The translations under genes and the position numbers were made by a program. The notes beneath the pieces were generated by a model. That model had not been told where the DNA came from. It did not search any database and saw only the letters and a program-made list of their open reading frames with translations. From positions 124,001-188,000 of the forward strand of contig NZ_CP061714.1 of assembly GCF_014764385.1 (NCBI RefSeq): a DNA stretch of 64,000 nt, in the 5' to 3' direction. Source of the DNA: Luteimonas sp. MC1825. Its GTDB lineage: Bacteria > Pseudomonadota > Gammaproteobacteria > Xanthomonadales > Xanthomonadaceae. Positions within the stretch are counted from its first letter, which is position 1, and each line of letters begins with the position of its first letter. Positions 38,697-49,303 of this stretch are shown one piece after another.

Positions 38697-39305
38697 ATGC
38701 AGATCAGCAGCGACGACTTCCAGCACGGCCAGCCGCTCGGCGTCGACTTCGCCCTCGGTGCGGCCGACGGCTTCGGCGGCAACCGCAATCCGCAGCTGTC
38801 GTGGCGTGACGCGCCAGCGGGCACGCGGTCCTTCGCGCTGCTGTGCATCGACACCGACGCGCCCACCGATGCCGCGCTGGTCGGCGCGCCAGGCGTGGAG
38901 ATCCCGGTGGAACACCCGCGCGGTGACTTCATCCACTGGGTGATGGTGGACATCCCGGCCGATGTCGGCGACATCGCCACCGGCAGCTGCAGCGACGGCG
39001 TGGATGCCCGCGGCAAGCGTGCGCCGGCCGGTCCGGCGGGCGCGCGCCAGGGGCTCAACGACTACACCGGCTGGTTCGCGGGCAACGCCGACATGGCCGG
39101 TGACTGGTTTGGCTACGACGGCCCGTACCCGCCGGCCAACGACCTGCGCGAGCACCGCTATTTCTTCCGTGTGTTCGCGCTCGACGTGGCGAGCCTCGGC
39201 GTTGGCGACCGCTTCACCGGCGGCGATGCGCTGCGCGCCATGCAGGGCCACGTGCTGGCCGAAGCCGCGACCTGGGGCAGTTACAGCCTGCACGCCGCGG
39301 CCTGA
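38697..39305 (+). CDS. YbhB/YbcL-type PEBP-family protein
   Basis: 202 aa, MQISSDDFQHGQPLGVDFALG with GGAGGACAACCCC just upstream of the ATG. Phosphatidylethanolamine-binding-protein signatures include GGNRNPQLSWRDAPAGTRSFALLCIDTDAP, GDFIHWVMVDIPADV and YDGPYPPANDLREHRYFFRVFALD; these are family blocks cited in short form. There is no signal peptide, so it is cytosolic. Bacterial PEBPs are often called Raf-kinase-inhibitor-like, but their ligands are unknown. It converges with the META-domain gene, 22 bp apart. Confidence 0.9.
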   Translation: MQISSDDFQHGQPLGVDFALGAADGFGGNRNPQLSWRDAPAGTRSFALLCIDTDAPTDAALVGAPGVEIPVEHPRGDFIHWVMVDIPADVGDIATGSCSDGVDARGKRAPAGPAGARQGLNDYTGWFAGNADMAGDWFGYDGPYPPANDLREHRYFFRVFALDVASLGVGDRFTGGDALRAMQGHVLAEAATWGSYSLHAAA

Positions 39306-39327
39306 CGCCACGGCGCGCGCGGCGGCG

Positions 39328-40149
39328 TCAGTCGGCCGGCACCAGTTCCGACTCGACCACCATGTCGAGCACATAGGCGACCGCCGACGCGTCGGCGGGC
39401 ACGTCCCTGCGCTGATAGCGATCCAGGCGCACCACGGTGCGGGTGCCTGCCCGGTGGTCGTAGCCCTCGATCTCCTGGTACAGCGGCCCCCACGCGCCGG
39501 CGCCCGTGCGCAGGCCAGCGGCGTCGTACTGGAGCTCGCGGACCTGCAGGCAGCGGGAGTCCGGCATCACCGGGTGATGGCAGTCGACGCGCTCGGCGGC
39601 GACTTCGAGGAACACGCGCTCCGGCGCCATGCCGAATCGGGTCTGCGCCGTGGCTGTGCCGATGAAGGCAAGGGTGTCGCCAGCGGCATTGACCAGTTCC
39701 AGGCGCGGCGGGTCACCGGCGACCAGGGTCACCGCATGGTCGCCGGCCAGGCGCGTTCCGGCCGCGCGCTCCATCGCCATCAGCGCGGCGTCGGCGCAGG
39801 CCATCTGCGTGCTGATCAGCTGCCCGATCGCCAGGCGGGCGCCGGCGAGCGCCGCTTCGCCGCCCATGCGGTTGCAGGTGTTGCCCACCGCGACCCGGCC
39901 GTCGGCGAAATCGAGCTGCAGCGGCTTGTCGGGATTGGCGAACGGGGGCTCCATGCGGCGGCCGTCGGCGCTGGTCGCGGCGTCGAGGTGCCAGTGGTGG
40001 GCCGCGAGTGTGCCGGCCAAGCCGCGCGCCGGAGTGGCCGCGGTGCCGCCGACAGGCGTCGGCGTGACCGCGGGCGGCGACGCGTCATGCGGCGTGGCGG
40101 TGCAGGCGGCGAGCGCCAGCGGAAGGACAAGGATCAGCAGCGGCTTCAT
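39328..40149 (-). CDS. META/DUF4377 domain lipoprotein
   Basis: 273 aa from ATG 40149, with GGAG 8 nt upstream. It has a lipobox (LPLALAAC), then an HslJ-like META domain (HWHLDAAT, ADGRVAVGNTCNRMGGEA, LISTQMACADAALMAMER) and a C-terminal DUF4377 (VDCHHPVMPDSRCLQVREL, WGPLYQEIEGYDHRAGTRTV). META-domain lipoproteins are periplasmic and linked to envelope integrity or antibiotic tolerance in other bacteria. No specific ligand is visible. It is followed 68 bp later on the same strand by uppP. Confidence 0.88.
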   Translation of the reverse strand: MKPLLILVLPLALAACTATPHDASPPAVTPTPVGGTAATPARGLAGTLAAHHWHLDAATSADGRRMEPPFANPDKPLQLDFADGRVAVGNTCNRMGGEAALAGARLAIGQLISTQMACADAALMAMERAAGTRLAGDHAVTLVAGDPPRLELVNAAGDTLAFIGTATAQTRFGMAPERVFLEVAAERVDCHHPVMPDSRCLQVRELQYDAAGLRTGAGAWGPLYQEIEGYDHRAGTRTVVRLDRYQRRDVPADASAVAYVLDMVVESELVPAD

Positions 40150-40217
40150 GGTGTGCTCCATGGACGTGGGCCAGGTTCAACGCCCGGGTGGCCGCGATGG
40201 GGTTGCGGCAAGCGCGG

Positions 40218-41012
40218 TCAGTCGCCGGTCGGCAGCCACAGCAGCAGCGCGGCGCCGAGCAGGATGCGGTAGACCGCGAAGCCGGTGAAGCGGTGGTGCT
40301 CGATGTAGCCGAGCAGCCACTTCACCACCAGGAATCCGGTCACCGTGGCGGCTGCGAAGGCGATGCCGACGTCGGCCCAGTTCTCGCCGCCGACCGCGCC
40401 GTCCTGCACCAGCTCCAGGAAGGTGTAGGCGCTGGCGGCGAACATGGTCGGGATGCCCACCAGGAACACGAACTCCGCCGCCGCCGGGCGGCGGTTGAGG
40501 CCGAACAGCATGGCGATGAAGATCGCCGCCGCCGAGCGCGAGGTGCCCGGGAACACACCCGCCACGACCTGCGCCAGGCCGACCAGGATGGCCACGGTCC
40601 AGGTCACGTCGATGCTCTCCGGCCGGCGTTCGGCCACCCGCTCCGCGACCAGCATCCACACGCCGCCGATCACCAGCGCCCAGGCGATCGGGGTCACCGT
40701 CTCGGGCAGTTCCCACCCCAGCAGGCGCACAGGCAGCCCGACGATCGCCGTGACCAGGAACGCGGTGGCGAGCTTCAGCGCGTAGTCGCGGTGGCGGGCA
40801 TCACCGAGGCCGGTGGCCAGCGCCCAGATGCGCTCGCGGAACACCAGGGTGATGGCCAGGATCGCGCCGGCCTGGATCACGATGTTGAAGAAGTCCGAGC
40901 GCGCGCCCAGCCAGTACTGGGCGATCAGCAGGTGGCCGGTGCTGGAAATCGGCAGGAATTCGGTGAGGCCTTCAAGAATGCCCAGCAGCAGGGCGGCCAG
41001 CGGGTCGGTCAT
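40218..41012 (-). CDS. uppP: Undecaprenyl-diphosphatase
   Basis: 264 aa polytopic membrane protein with the BacA/UppP catalytic motifs: [19 protein letters not shown] (the first Glu-rich motif) and [19 protein letters not shown] (the PGxSRS motif). It dephosphorylates undecaprenyl diphosphate so that the lipid carrier can be reused for peptidoglycan synthesis. Its start faces the glnA regulatory region. It is probably a housekeeping gene, unrelated functionally to its nitrogen neighbours. Confidence 0.95.
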   Translation of the reverse strand: MTDPLAALLLGILEGLTEFLPISSTGHLLIAQYWLGARSDFFNIVIQAGAILAITLVFRERIWALATGLGDARHRDYALKLATAFLVTAIVGLPVRLLGWELPETVTPIAWALVIGGVWMLVAERVAERRPESIDVTWTVAILVGLAQVVAGVFPGTSRSAAAIFIAMLFGLNRRPAAAEFVFLVGIPTMFAASAYTFLELVQDGAVGGENWADVGIAFAAATVTGFLVVKWLLGYIEHHRFTGFAVYRILLGAALLLWLPTGD

Positions 41013-41091
41013 CGGCGCGGAGTTCCGTGAATGGGGTGGCAGGGCGTGCGGACGGGCGCGTGGCGCGGCGGCAGCATAGCGGAAGCGGTGG

Positions 41092-41106
41092 GCACCAATA
41101 TGGTGC
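41092..41106. promoter_or_regulatory. NtrC binding site 1 upstream of glnA
   Basis: GCACCAATATGGTGC, a perfect GCACC-N5-GGTGC dyad matching the NtrC (NRI) recognition consensus. Its centre is about 118 bp upstream of the expected sigma-54 start site and 32 bp, three helical turns, from site 2, the same spacing as the paired enhancer sites of enteric glnA. Confidence 0.85.
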
Positions 41107-41122
41107 GTTGAGGCGAAGGCAG

Positions 41123-41139
41123 TGCGCTGTCGTGGTGCA
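41123..41139. promoter_or_regulatory. NtrC binding site 2 upstream of glnA
   Basis: TGCGCTGTCGTGGTGCA; the right half GGTGCA is perfect and the left half is degenerate (TGCGC for TGCAC). Centred about 86 bp upstream of the expected start site, it completes a two-site enhancer with 41092-41106. The weaker left half suggests cooperative binding. Confidence 0.7.
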
Positions 41140-41189
41140 ATACGCTGCCAGCTGTTCCTCCAATCTTCGAGGATTCAATGGCTTGCAGG

Positions 41190-41206
41190 TTGGCACGCGG
41201 CTTGCG
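41190..41206 (+). promoter_or_regulatory. Sigma-54 promoter of glnA
   Basis: TTGGCACGCGGCTTGCG has GG at 41192-41193 and GC at 41204-41205, exactly ten bases apart, fitting the -24/-12 consensus TGGCACG-N4-TTGC. The start site should be near 41217, leaving a short leader to the glnA ATG at 41261. Together with the two NtrC sites this predicts RpoN/NtrC activation under nitrogen limitation. Confidence 0.92.
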
Positions 41207-41260
41207 TTGGTCCAGGGGTCAGGGTCGCGCACGACCCATCCCATACCCCAGGAGCCCGCC

Positions 41261-42670
41261 ATGTCGCTCGAACACGTCGAAAAGCTGATCAAGGACCACA
41301 AGGTTGAATTCGTCGACCTGCGTTTCACCGACATGCGTGGCGTCCAGCACCATGTCACCTTCCCGACCTCGATCGTCGAGCCGGCGCTGTTCGAGGACGG
41401 CAAGATGTTCGACGGTTCCTCGATCGGCGGCTGGCGCGGCATCCACCAGTCCGACATGGTGCTGCTGCCCGACGGCAACAGCGCGTTCCTGGATCCGTTC
41501 ACCGCCGATCCGACCCTGGTGATCACCTGCGACGTGCTCGACCCGACCACCATGCAGGCCTACAACCGCGACCCGCGCGGCATCGCGCGCCGCGCCGAGG
41601 CCTACCTGAAGTCCAGCGGCATCGCCGACCAGGCGTTCTTCGGCCCCGAGCCCGAGTTCTTCATCTTCGACTCGGTGCGCTACGCCAACGACATGGGCCA
41701 CACCTTCTTCCACGTCGATTCCGAGGAAGCCGCGTGGAACTCCGGCCGCGAGTACGAAGGCGGCAACACCGGCTACCGCCCGGGCGTGAAGGGCGGCTAC
41801 TTTCCGGTCGCACCGCTGGACTCGCTGCACGACATCCGCGCCGAAATGTGCAAGACCCTGGAAGCGGTCGGCATCGAGGTCGAGGTGCACCACCACGAGG
41901 TCGCCAACGCCGGCCAGTGCGAGATCGGCACCAAGTTCAGCTCGCTGGTGCAGAAGGCCGACGAACTGCTGACCATGAAGTACATCGTCAAGAACGTGGC
42001 GCACCGCAACGGCAAGACCGCGACCTTCATGCCGAAACCCCTCGTTGGCGACAACGGCAGCGGCATGCACGTGCACCAGTCGCTGGCCAAAGGCGGCGTG
42101 AACCTGTTCTCCGGCGACGGCTACGGCGGCCTGAGCCAGATGGCGTTGTGGTACATCGGCGGCGTGTTCAAGCACGCGCGCGCCATCAACGCGTTCGCCA
42201 ATTCCAGCACCAACAGCTACAAGCGCCTGGTGCCGGGCTTCGAGGCGCCGGTGATGCTGGCCTACTCGGCCTCCAACCGCTCGGCGAGCTGCCGCATCCC
42301 GTACGTGTCCAACCCGAAGGCGCGCCGCATCGAGTTCCGCTTCCCGGATCCGATGAACTCCGGCTACCTGATCTTCACCGCGCTGATGATGGCGGGCCTC
42401 GACGGCATCAAGAACCAGATCGACCCGGGTGGCCCGAGCGACAAGGACCTCTACGACCTGCCGCCGGAAGAGGCCAAGGGCATTCCGACCGTCTGCCATT
42501 CGCTCGACCAGGCGCTGGAAGCGCTCGACGCCGACCGCGAGTTCCTCAAGGCCGGTGGGGTGATGAGCGACGACTTCATCGACGCCTACATCGCGCTGAA
42601 GATGAAGGAAGTCACCGCGTTCCGCGCCGCCACGCATCCGCTCGAGTACCAGATGTATTACGCGATCTGA
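41261..42670 (+). CDS. glnA: Glutamine synthetase, type I
   Basis: 469 aa, the standard length of GSI. Motifs include [30 protein letters not shown], the ATP/glutamate region [15 protein letters not shown], and [29 protein letters not shown] carries the adenylylation tyrosine (Tyr398), so activity is probably controlled by GlnE. The cytosolic enzyme combines glutamate, ammonia and ATP into glutamine. An AGGAG lies before the ATG. Transcription is expected from the sigma-54 promoter at 41190 with NtrC enhancers upstream. The nested-hairpin element begins 17 bp after the stop. Confidence 0.98.
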   Translation: MSLEHVEKLIKDHKVEFVDLRFTDMRGVQHHVTFPTSIVEPALFEDGKMFDGSSIGGWRGIHQSDMVLLPDGNSAFLDPFTADPTLVITCDVLDPTTMQAYNRDPRGIARRAEAYLKSSGIADQAFFGPEPEFFIFDSVRYANDMGHTFFHVDSEEAAWNSGREYEGGNTGYRPGVKGGYFPVAPLDSLHDIRAEMCKTLEAVGIEVEVHHHEVANAGQCEIGTKFSSLVQKADELLTMKYIVKNVAHRNGKTATFMPKPLVGDNGSGMHVHQSLAKGGVNLFSGDGYGGLSQMALWYIGGVFKHARAINAFANSSTNSYKRLVPGFEAPVMLAYSASNRSASCRIPYVSNPKARRIEFRFPDPMNSGYLIFTALMMAGLDGIKNQIDPGGPSDKDLYDLPPEEAKGIPTVCHSLDQALEALDADREFLKAGGVMSDDFIDAYIALKMKEVTAFRAATHPLEYQMYYAI

Positions 42671-42686
42671 TTCGTCGGCGCGGGTG

Positions 42687-42970
42687 CCGGATGCCAATGC
42701 CCTTGAGGACTCATGTCCCCCGGCGATGGCCTGGCGGCCATCGCCTCCTCCTTGACTTCGCCCTCAAGGGCATTGGCACCCGGTACGTCGCAGCGCGCGG
42801 TGGTGGGAGGAGCAAGTGCCACAGCCTGCGATCTGGCGGGTGCTTTTCGTTACCCGCGGGCTGCGCGGAGCCCCGAAGTGGCCGTGAGGCCTTCGCGGGG
42901 AAGTCAAGGAGGAGGCATCCGCCGCCAGGCGGATGCCGGGGGACATGAGCCGCGAAGGCCTCGCGGCCAC
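42687..42970. repeat. Intergenic double nested-hairpin element, copy 1
   Basis: This fills most of the 352-bp gap after glnA. Module A (42687-42783): 21-nt outer arms (20/21 paired) enclose CTCATGTCCCCC, a 10-bp inner stem (GGCGATGGCC/GGCCATCGCC, 42722-42745) and TCCTCCTTGACTTC. Module B (42878-42970): the same core in reverse (GAAGTCAAGGAGGA, inner stem GGCATCCGCC/GGCGGATGCC at 42914-42937, GGGGGACATGAG) inside different 21-nt outer arms (20/21 paired). A 94-bp spacer separates them. Copy 2 at 58453-58733 is the reverse complement of the whole arrangement. The outer arms would form long cruciforms or RNA hairpins. Short ORFs inside are repeat echoes, not genes. Confidence 0.9.
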
Positions 42971-43022
42971 CTCAGGGCCCTGCACGGTTGCATTGCGCGG
43001 CGATCACGGGTTCGATTGCCTC

Positions 43023-43784
43023 ATGAACATCAAACCTCTTGCGGCAGTCCTTTGCCTCGCCCTGCTCGCCGGCTGCGCCCACCAGGCACCGCGCAACCCG
43101 CTGGCGACCTGGGTGCCTTCGCCGAATCATGACGAGCGCCGCCCGGTGATCATCGTGCTGCACTACACCGAGCAGGACTCGGTGGAGCAGAGCCTGCTCA
43201 CGCTGCGCACGCGCAACAGCGGCGGGCCGGTGAGTTCGCATTACCTGGTCGGCGACGACGGCGGGATCTACCAGCTGGTCGCGGACGGCCATCGCGCCTG
43301 GCACGCCGGCGGCGGCAGCTGGGGCACCATCACCGACCTCAACTCGGCCTCGATCGGCATCGAGATCGACAACGACGGCGTCGAGGACTTCAGCGAGGCG
43401 CAGGTGGATGCACTGCTGCGCCTGCTCGACGACCTCACCACGCGGCTGCGCATCCCGCGCAGCCAGGTGATCGGCCATTCCGACCTGGCGCCTTCGCGCA
43501 AGATCGATCCCGGCACGCGGTTCCCGTGGCGGCGGCTGGCCGAGGCCGGCTTCGGCATCTGGCCGGCAGACGATGCGCCGGCCGCGCCGGAAGGCTTCGA
43601 CCCCCTGCAGGCGCTGCGCCTGCTGGGCTATCCGCTCGACCAGCCCGAGGCGACCATCCGTGCGTTCCGCATGCGCTTCCGCGGCGATGCCGGCAGCGTG
43701 CTGGATGCCGAGGACCATCGCATCCTGCACGCGCTGACGCGGCCGGACGGCGCCGGCCTGCTGAAGCCTACTTCGCTGCAGTGA
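43023..43784 (+). CDS. N-acetylmuramoyl-L-alanine amidase lipoprotein (AmiD/AmpD family)
   Basis: 253 aa starting MNIKPLAAVLCLALLAGC (lipobox LAGC). The amidase_2 fold shows zinc ligands in VIIVLHYTEQDS, the AWHAGGGSWG loop and GHSDLAPSRKIDPGTRFPW, followed by a C-terminal helical domain typical of AmiD. It removes stem peptides from muropeptides and is probably outer-membrane anchored, facing the periplasm. It starts 52 bp after the nested-hairpin element. Its last 17 bp overlap the end of the converging YceI gene. Confidence 0.93.
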   Translation: MNIKPLAAVLCLALLAGCAHQAPRNPLATWVPSPNHDERRPVIIVLHYTEQDSVEQSLLTLRTRNSGGPVSSHYLVGDDGGIYQLVADGHRAWHAGGGSWGTITDLNSASIGIEIDNDGVEDFSEAQVDALLRLLDDLTTRLRIPRSQVIGHSDLAPSRKIDPGTRFPWRRLAEAGFGIWPADDAPAAPEGFDPLQALRLLGYPLDQPEATIRAFRMRFRGDAGSVLDAEDHRILHALTRPDGAGLLKPTSLQ

Positions 43785-44331
43785 ACCGGACGCGGGTCGA
43801 GATCGCGACCTCGTCGGGAATCATGCCGGTGTCGGCCCAGTCGCCACCGCCCACGCCGAACGCCAGGCGCTTGACCACCGCGTTGCCGGACAGCAGCGGC
43901 TGCGCGCCGGGCGTCCAGGTGAAGGTAAGCGTGACCGGCTTGCTGACGCCGCGCAGGCTGAGCGTTCCGTCGGCGGCGTAGCGGTTGCCGCCGAGGCTGC
44001 GGAAGCCGCTCGCGGTGTAGCGCGCCTGCGCGAAGCTGGCGATGTCGAAGAAGTCCTTGCTGACCAGGGTGGAGTCGCGGTCGGCGTTGCCGGTCACGGT
44101 GCCCGCCAGCGGGATCAGCACGTCGAGCTTCGCCGCGGCGGGCCTGGCGGGGTCGAAGCTCAGCGTGGTGGTGAAACGCGGGAACTGCCCGCTGAAGGTT
44201 TCGCCGTCGTACTCGCTGGCAAACGTCAGCGCGGAGCCCGCGGCCTGGACGTAGTCGGCGGCGGCGGCGGGTGCGGCGAAGGCGAGGGCCGCGGCAAGCG
44301 CGAGCGGCAGGATGATGTGGCTGGAACGCAT
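43768..44331 (-). CDS. YceI-family periplasmic protein (paralogue 2)
   Basis: 187 aa with a signal peptide (LALAAALAFAAPAAA) and the YceI domain: LTFASEYDGETFSGQFPRF, LVSKDFFDIASFAQARYTASGF, GTLSLRGVSKPVTLTFTW and DTGMIPDEVAISTRVRF. GGAGATCGCC precedes the ATG. The WADTG MIPDEV end differs from the other two copies. The overall fold suggests binding of a polyprenoid or amphipathic ligand in the periplasm. The pirin gene lies 50 bp upstream on the same strand. Confidence 0.9.
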   Translation of the reverse strand: MRSSHIILPLALAAALAFAAPAAAADYVQAAGSALTFASEYDGETFSGQFPRFTTTLSFDPARPAAAKLDVLIPLAGTVTGNADRDSTLVSKDFFDIASFAQARYTASGFRSLGGNRYAADGTLSLRGVSKPVTLTFTWTPGAQPLLSGNAVVKRLAFGVGGGDWADTGMIPDEVAISTRVRFTAAK

Positions 44332-44381
44332 GGCGATCTCCGGAAGGTTGCGGCCGCGGCGCGGGTTGCGCCGTGGCGATG

Positions 44382-45089
<708 letters not shown>

Positions 45090-45410
45090 GGGTGCCTCCA
45101 ATGTCGGGCGTCGGGCGGTGCGCCGCGCTGGGTGCAAGTCTGGTTGATTCCAAAATCAGAATAAAGGCAATATAAATGGTGATAAGTCAACAAATTTGGA
45201 ACGATCTCCGCTGTCAAGGCGTAGCGGGGCCACCAGGCGCATTCAAGTAAGTGTTCCAAATATGTGATGATTAGTGTCTTTGTTGATGATAGACGAAAGC
45301 GTTCAGAACGATAGACTTCACCGGCACCGAAGGATGTGGACGCATGGCGTTCCCATTTCCGTAACGGCACCGATGATCATCATCCAACCAGATTTCCCGG
45401 AGACCCAGAC
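45090..45410. promoter_or_regulatory. AT-rich divergent promoter region between pirin and YceI genes
   Basis: A 321-bp gap distinctly AT-richer than the surrounding DNA (for example 45145-45200). It holds a 9-bp inverted repeat ATTTGGAAC (45194-45202) and GTTCCAAAT (45253-45261) with a 50-bp spacer. A TTCCAAAA-like half also occurs around 45146. It separates the leftward pirin gene from the rightward YceI gene and should contain both promoters. The IR halves look like a looped operator, but the regulator is unknown. Confidence 0.5.
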
Positions 45411-46001
45411 ATGACCACCACCTTCAAGCGCATCCTCCTCGCCGGCGCGCTGTCGCTCGCCACCGCCAGCGTGTTTGCCGCGCCGGTCACCTACAAGATG
45501 GACCCCGCGCACACCGACGTGATCGCGCAGTGGAGCCACTTCGGCTATTCCAACCCGATCGCCCATTTCGGCAATGTCGACGGCACCATCGTCTATGACG
45601 CCGACAACATCGCCGCGTCCAGCGTCGAGGTCACCCTGCCGATGAGCGGCATGTCCTCGCACGTGGCCAAGTTCGACGAGCACCTGCGCAGCGCCGAGCT
45701 GTTCGACGTCGCCAACTTCCCGGAAGCGACCTTCAAGAGCAGCAAGGTGGAGTCCGCCGGCGAGGGCAAGCTCACCATCACCGGTGACCTGACCATCAAG
45801 GGCGTTACCAGGCCGGTCGTGCTGGCCGCGACCATCAACAAGGTGGCCGACCACCCGATGAGCAAGCAGCCCAGCGCGGGCTTCGACGCCACCGCCAGCT
45901 TCAAGCGCTCCGACTTCGGCCTGGGCCTGTACGCGCCGGCGGTGAGCGACGAAGTGCAGATCCGCATCACCACCGAAGCCTCGGTGCCCAAGGCGAAGTA
46001 A
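45411..46001 (+). CDS. YceI-family periplasmic protein (paralogue 3)
   Basis: 196 aa with a signal peptide (RILLAGALSLATASVFA) and the full YceI pattern: YKMDPAHTDVIAQWSHFGYSNP, SSHVAKFDEHLRSAELFDVANFPEATFKSS, LTIKGVTRPVVLAATIN and SDFGLGLYAPAVSDEVQI. It is closest to the canonical YceI/TT1927b type, a lipocalin-like beta-barrel that binds polyprenoids. GGAGACCCAGAC precedes the ATG. It is driven from the AT-rich region to the left. Confidence 0.93.
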   Translation: MTTTFKRILLAGALSLATASVFAAPVTYKMDPAHTDVIAQWSHFGYSNPIAHFGNVDGTIVYDADNIAASSVEVTLPMSGMSSHVAKFDEHLRSAELFDVANFPEATFKSSKVESAGEGKLTITGDLTIKGVTRPVVLAATINKVADHPMSKQPSAGFDATASFKRSDFGLGLYAPAVSDEVQIRITTEASVPKAK

Positions 46002-46054
46002 GCGGCGCCGCACGGAACCACCGCCGGCGCGGCACTCGCGTCGGCGGCCGGGTT

Positions 46055-46071
46055 TGCACTAGATTGGTGCA
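46055..46071. promoter_or_regulatory. NtrC binding site abutting the ntrB start codon
   Basis: TGCACTAGATTGGTGCA is a near-perfect NtrC box (TGCAC-N6-GGTGCA) whose last base touches the A of the ntrB ATG at 46072. At this position bound NtrC would block RNA polymerase or the ribosome-binding region, pointing to autorepression as at the enteric glnL promoter. It leaves little room for a Shine-Dalgarno sequence, so ntrB may be poorly or leaderlessly translated. Confidence 0.85.
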
Positions 46072-47158
46072 ATGACCGGCCTCAACCCCGCCCACGACAC
46101 CCTCGCCACGCCGCTGCTGCTTGCGGACGCCGAGGGCGTGGTGCTGGCCGGCAATCGCGCCTGCGCGCAATGGCTGGGGGTCGGTGCCAAGCGCCTGCCC
46201 GGCCTGCCGCTGGCCGCGCTGGAGCACGGCGATGACCGCCTGCAGCGCGCGCTGCACGCACACGGCCCTGGCGAAACCGTACGCCTGCCGCGGATGCCCC
46301 TGGCGTTCCCGGGCGCCGCGGCGCATTTCGCCGACGCCTGGCTGACGGCCCGGGACGACGGCGGCTGGCTGCTGGAAGCACATCCGGTCGACGAGTTCGG
46401 CGGCGGCGATCCGGTCGCGGCCCTGCCGTCGGCGCTGTCGGCCGCGCTCCGCGGACTCGCCCATGAGCTGCGCAACCCGCTCGCCGGCCTGAAGGGCGCG
46501 GCCCAGCTGCTCGCGCGCCGCGTCGGCGACGATGCCGACTCGCGCGAGCTGGTCGCGCTGATGGAATCCGAGGTCGGCCGGCTGACCCAGCTCATCGACC
46601 AGCTGCTGCAGCCGGTGCCGCCGCGGGCACACGCCCCGCTCAACATCCACGCCGTGCTTGAACGCGTGCTGCGCCTGGCGGAGAACGATGCCGGCTGGGC
46701 GGTGAAGCTGGTGCGCGATTACGACCCCAGCCTGCCGGAACTCGACGGCGACCCCGACCGCCTCACCCAGGCGGTCTGGAACCTGGTGCGCAATGCGATC
46801 GAAGCCGGCGCCGGCGCCGTGGTGCTGCGCACGCGCGCGGAGCATGGCCTGCGCATCGGAGGCGAGCCGCACGCGCTTGCGCTGCGCCTGGAGATCGTCG
46901 ACGACGGCCGCGGCGTGCCCGAGGCGCTGGCCGAACAGGTGTTCCTGCCGCTGGTGTCGGGGCGCGCGGAGGGCACCGGGCTCGGACTGGCGCTGGCCCA
47001 GCAGGTCGCGCGCGAGCACCGCGGCAGCATCGCCTACCGTTCGCGCGCGGGGCACACGGTGTTCACCCTGCTGCTGCCGTACCCGCCGCCCACCGACGTC
47101 GCGCGCGACGCGGGCAGCGGTGGCGAACGCGACCAGGGCAACGCCGCGGAGATCGTCC

Positions 47159-47172
<14 letters not shown>
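46072..47172 (+). CDS. ntrB: Nitrogen regulation sensor histidine kinase NtrB
   Basis: 366 aa, cytosolic. A small N-terminal PAS-like module (LLLADAEGVVLAGNRACAQWLG) is followed by the phospho-acceptor region GLAHELRNPLAGLKGAAQLL and ATPase motifs: N box NLVRNAIEAGAG, G1 DDGRGVP and G2 EGTGLGLALAQQVA. NtrB phosphorylates or dephosphorylates NtrC according to PII and nitrogen status. Its last 14 bp overlap the start of ntrC, so the two are coupled. An NtrC box lies directly before the ATG. Confidence 0.95.
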
Positions 47173-48589
<1,417 letters not shown>

Positions 48590-48647
48590 GCGCCGGCGTG
48601 GCGGATCACGTTGCGGCAACGGTGCCACCGGTTAGGCTCGGACCGCG

Positions 48648-49217
48648 ATGACCCCACCCATTCCTTTTCTCCACCCCTTGCGCGCCGCGGCCTGCGCCCT
48701 GCTTGCGGCGGGCTTGCTGTCCGCCTGCGCCAGCGGCCCGCCGCGCGCGTCCACCGCGGCACCCGCCACGTCCGCGGCGCTGCCGCGCGCCGAGTCCGGC
48801 ACGGCCCGGCAAGCGGTGGCCAACCTGTCGGCGGCTTCGGCCACCCTGGTCAGCGGCCGCGTCGCGCTCACGGCGGAAGCCGGCGGCGTGCGCCTGGCCG
48901 GCGAGATCGGCGGCCTGACCCCGCATGGCGCGCACGTCCTGCAGGTCCACGAACGCGGCGATTGCAGCGCCGTCGACGCCTCGAGCGCGGGCCGCTATTT
49001 CGACGCCTCCGGGCGCGGCGTCGTGGATGGCGGCAGCGACCGCGTGGTCGCCGATGCGCGCGGCGTGGCGCAGGTCGCGCAACTGGTGCCCGCCGCGGTG
49101 CTCGGCGGTGGCGCCGCCAATGACATCGCCGGCCGCGCGCTGGTGGTCATGGGCGCGACATCGGGCGCCACCGGTGCGCGCGTGGCCTGCGGCGTGATCA
49201 GGCTGCCGGCACCATGA
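48648..49217 (+). CDS. Cu/Zn-superoxide-dismutase-like lipoprotein lacking metal ligands
   Basis: 189 aa with a lipoprotein signal (ALLAAGLLSAC). The SOD fold is recognisable (HVLQVHERGDCSAVDASSAG, ARVACGVI), but aligned to the intact neighbour only one copper histidine (in QVHE) survives: the first Cu-His is Gln, the bridging His is Tyr (GRYF for GGHF), the HGRVGG/HHAGD zinc segment is missing and VHAD is VMGA. It is therefore probably a non-enzymatic SOD-fold protein, perhaps structural or a ligand binder. It is a tandem copy of the sodC gene 86 bp downstream. Confidence 0.85.
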   Translation: MTPPIPFLHPLRAAACALLAAGLLSACASGPPRASTAAPATSAALPRAESGTARQAVANLSAASATLVSGRVALTAEAGGVRLAGEIGGLTPHGAHVLQVHERGDCSAVDASSAGRYFDASGRGVVDGGSDRVVADARGVAQVAQLVPAAVLGGGAANDIAGRALVVMGATSGATGARVACGVIRLPAP

Positions 49218-49303
49218 GCCGCGCGGCACCTGCCCGCAGCGGCGTTGCCCCCACCCCGTTTGCTTGCTCCGCGCCAGCCGGCGCGCCCCGAAGGGAGTTC
49301 ACC

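Noticed and set aside
42713..43132. Rightward reading frame in the post-glnA gap, similar to a leftward one at 58441-58713
   Set aside because: Both are translations of the same nested-hairpin element, so their similarity comes from the DNA repeat. They have no ribosome-binding site and one runs into the amidase gene in another frame.
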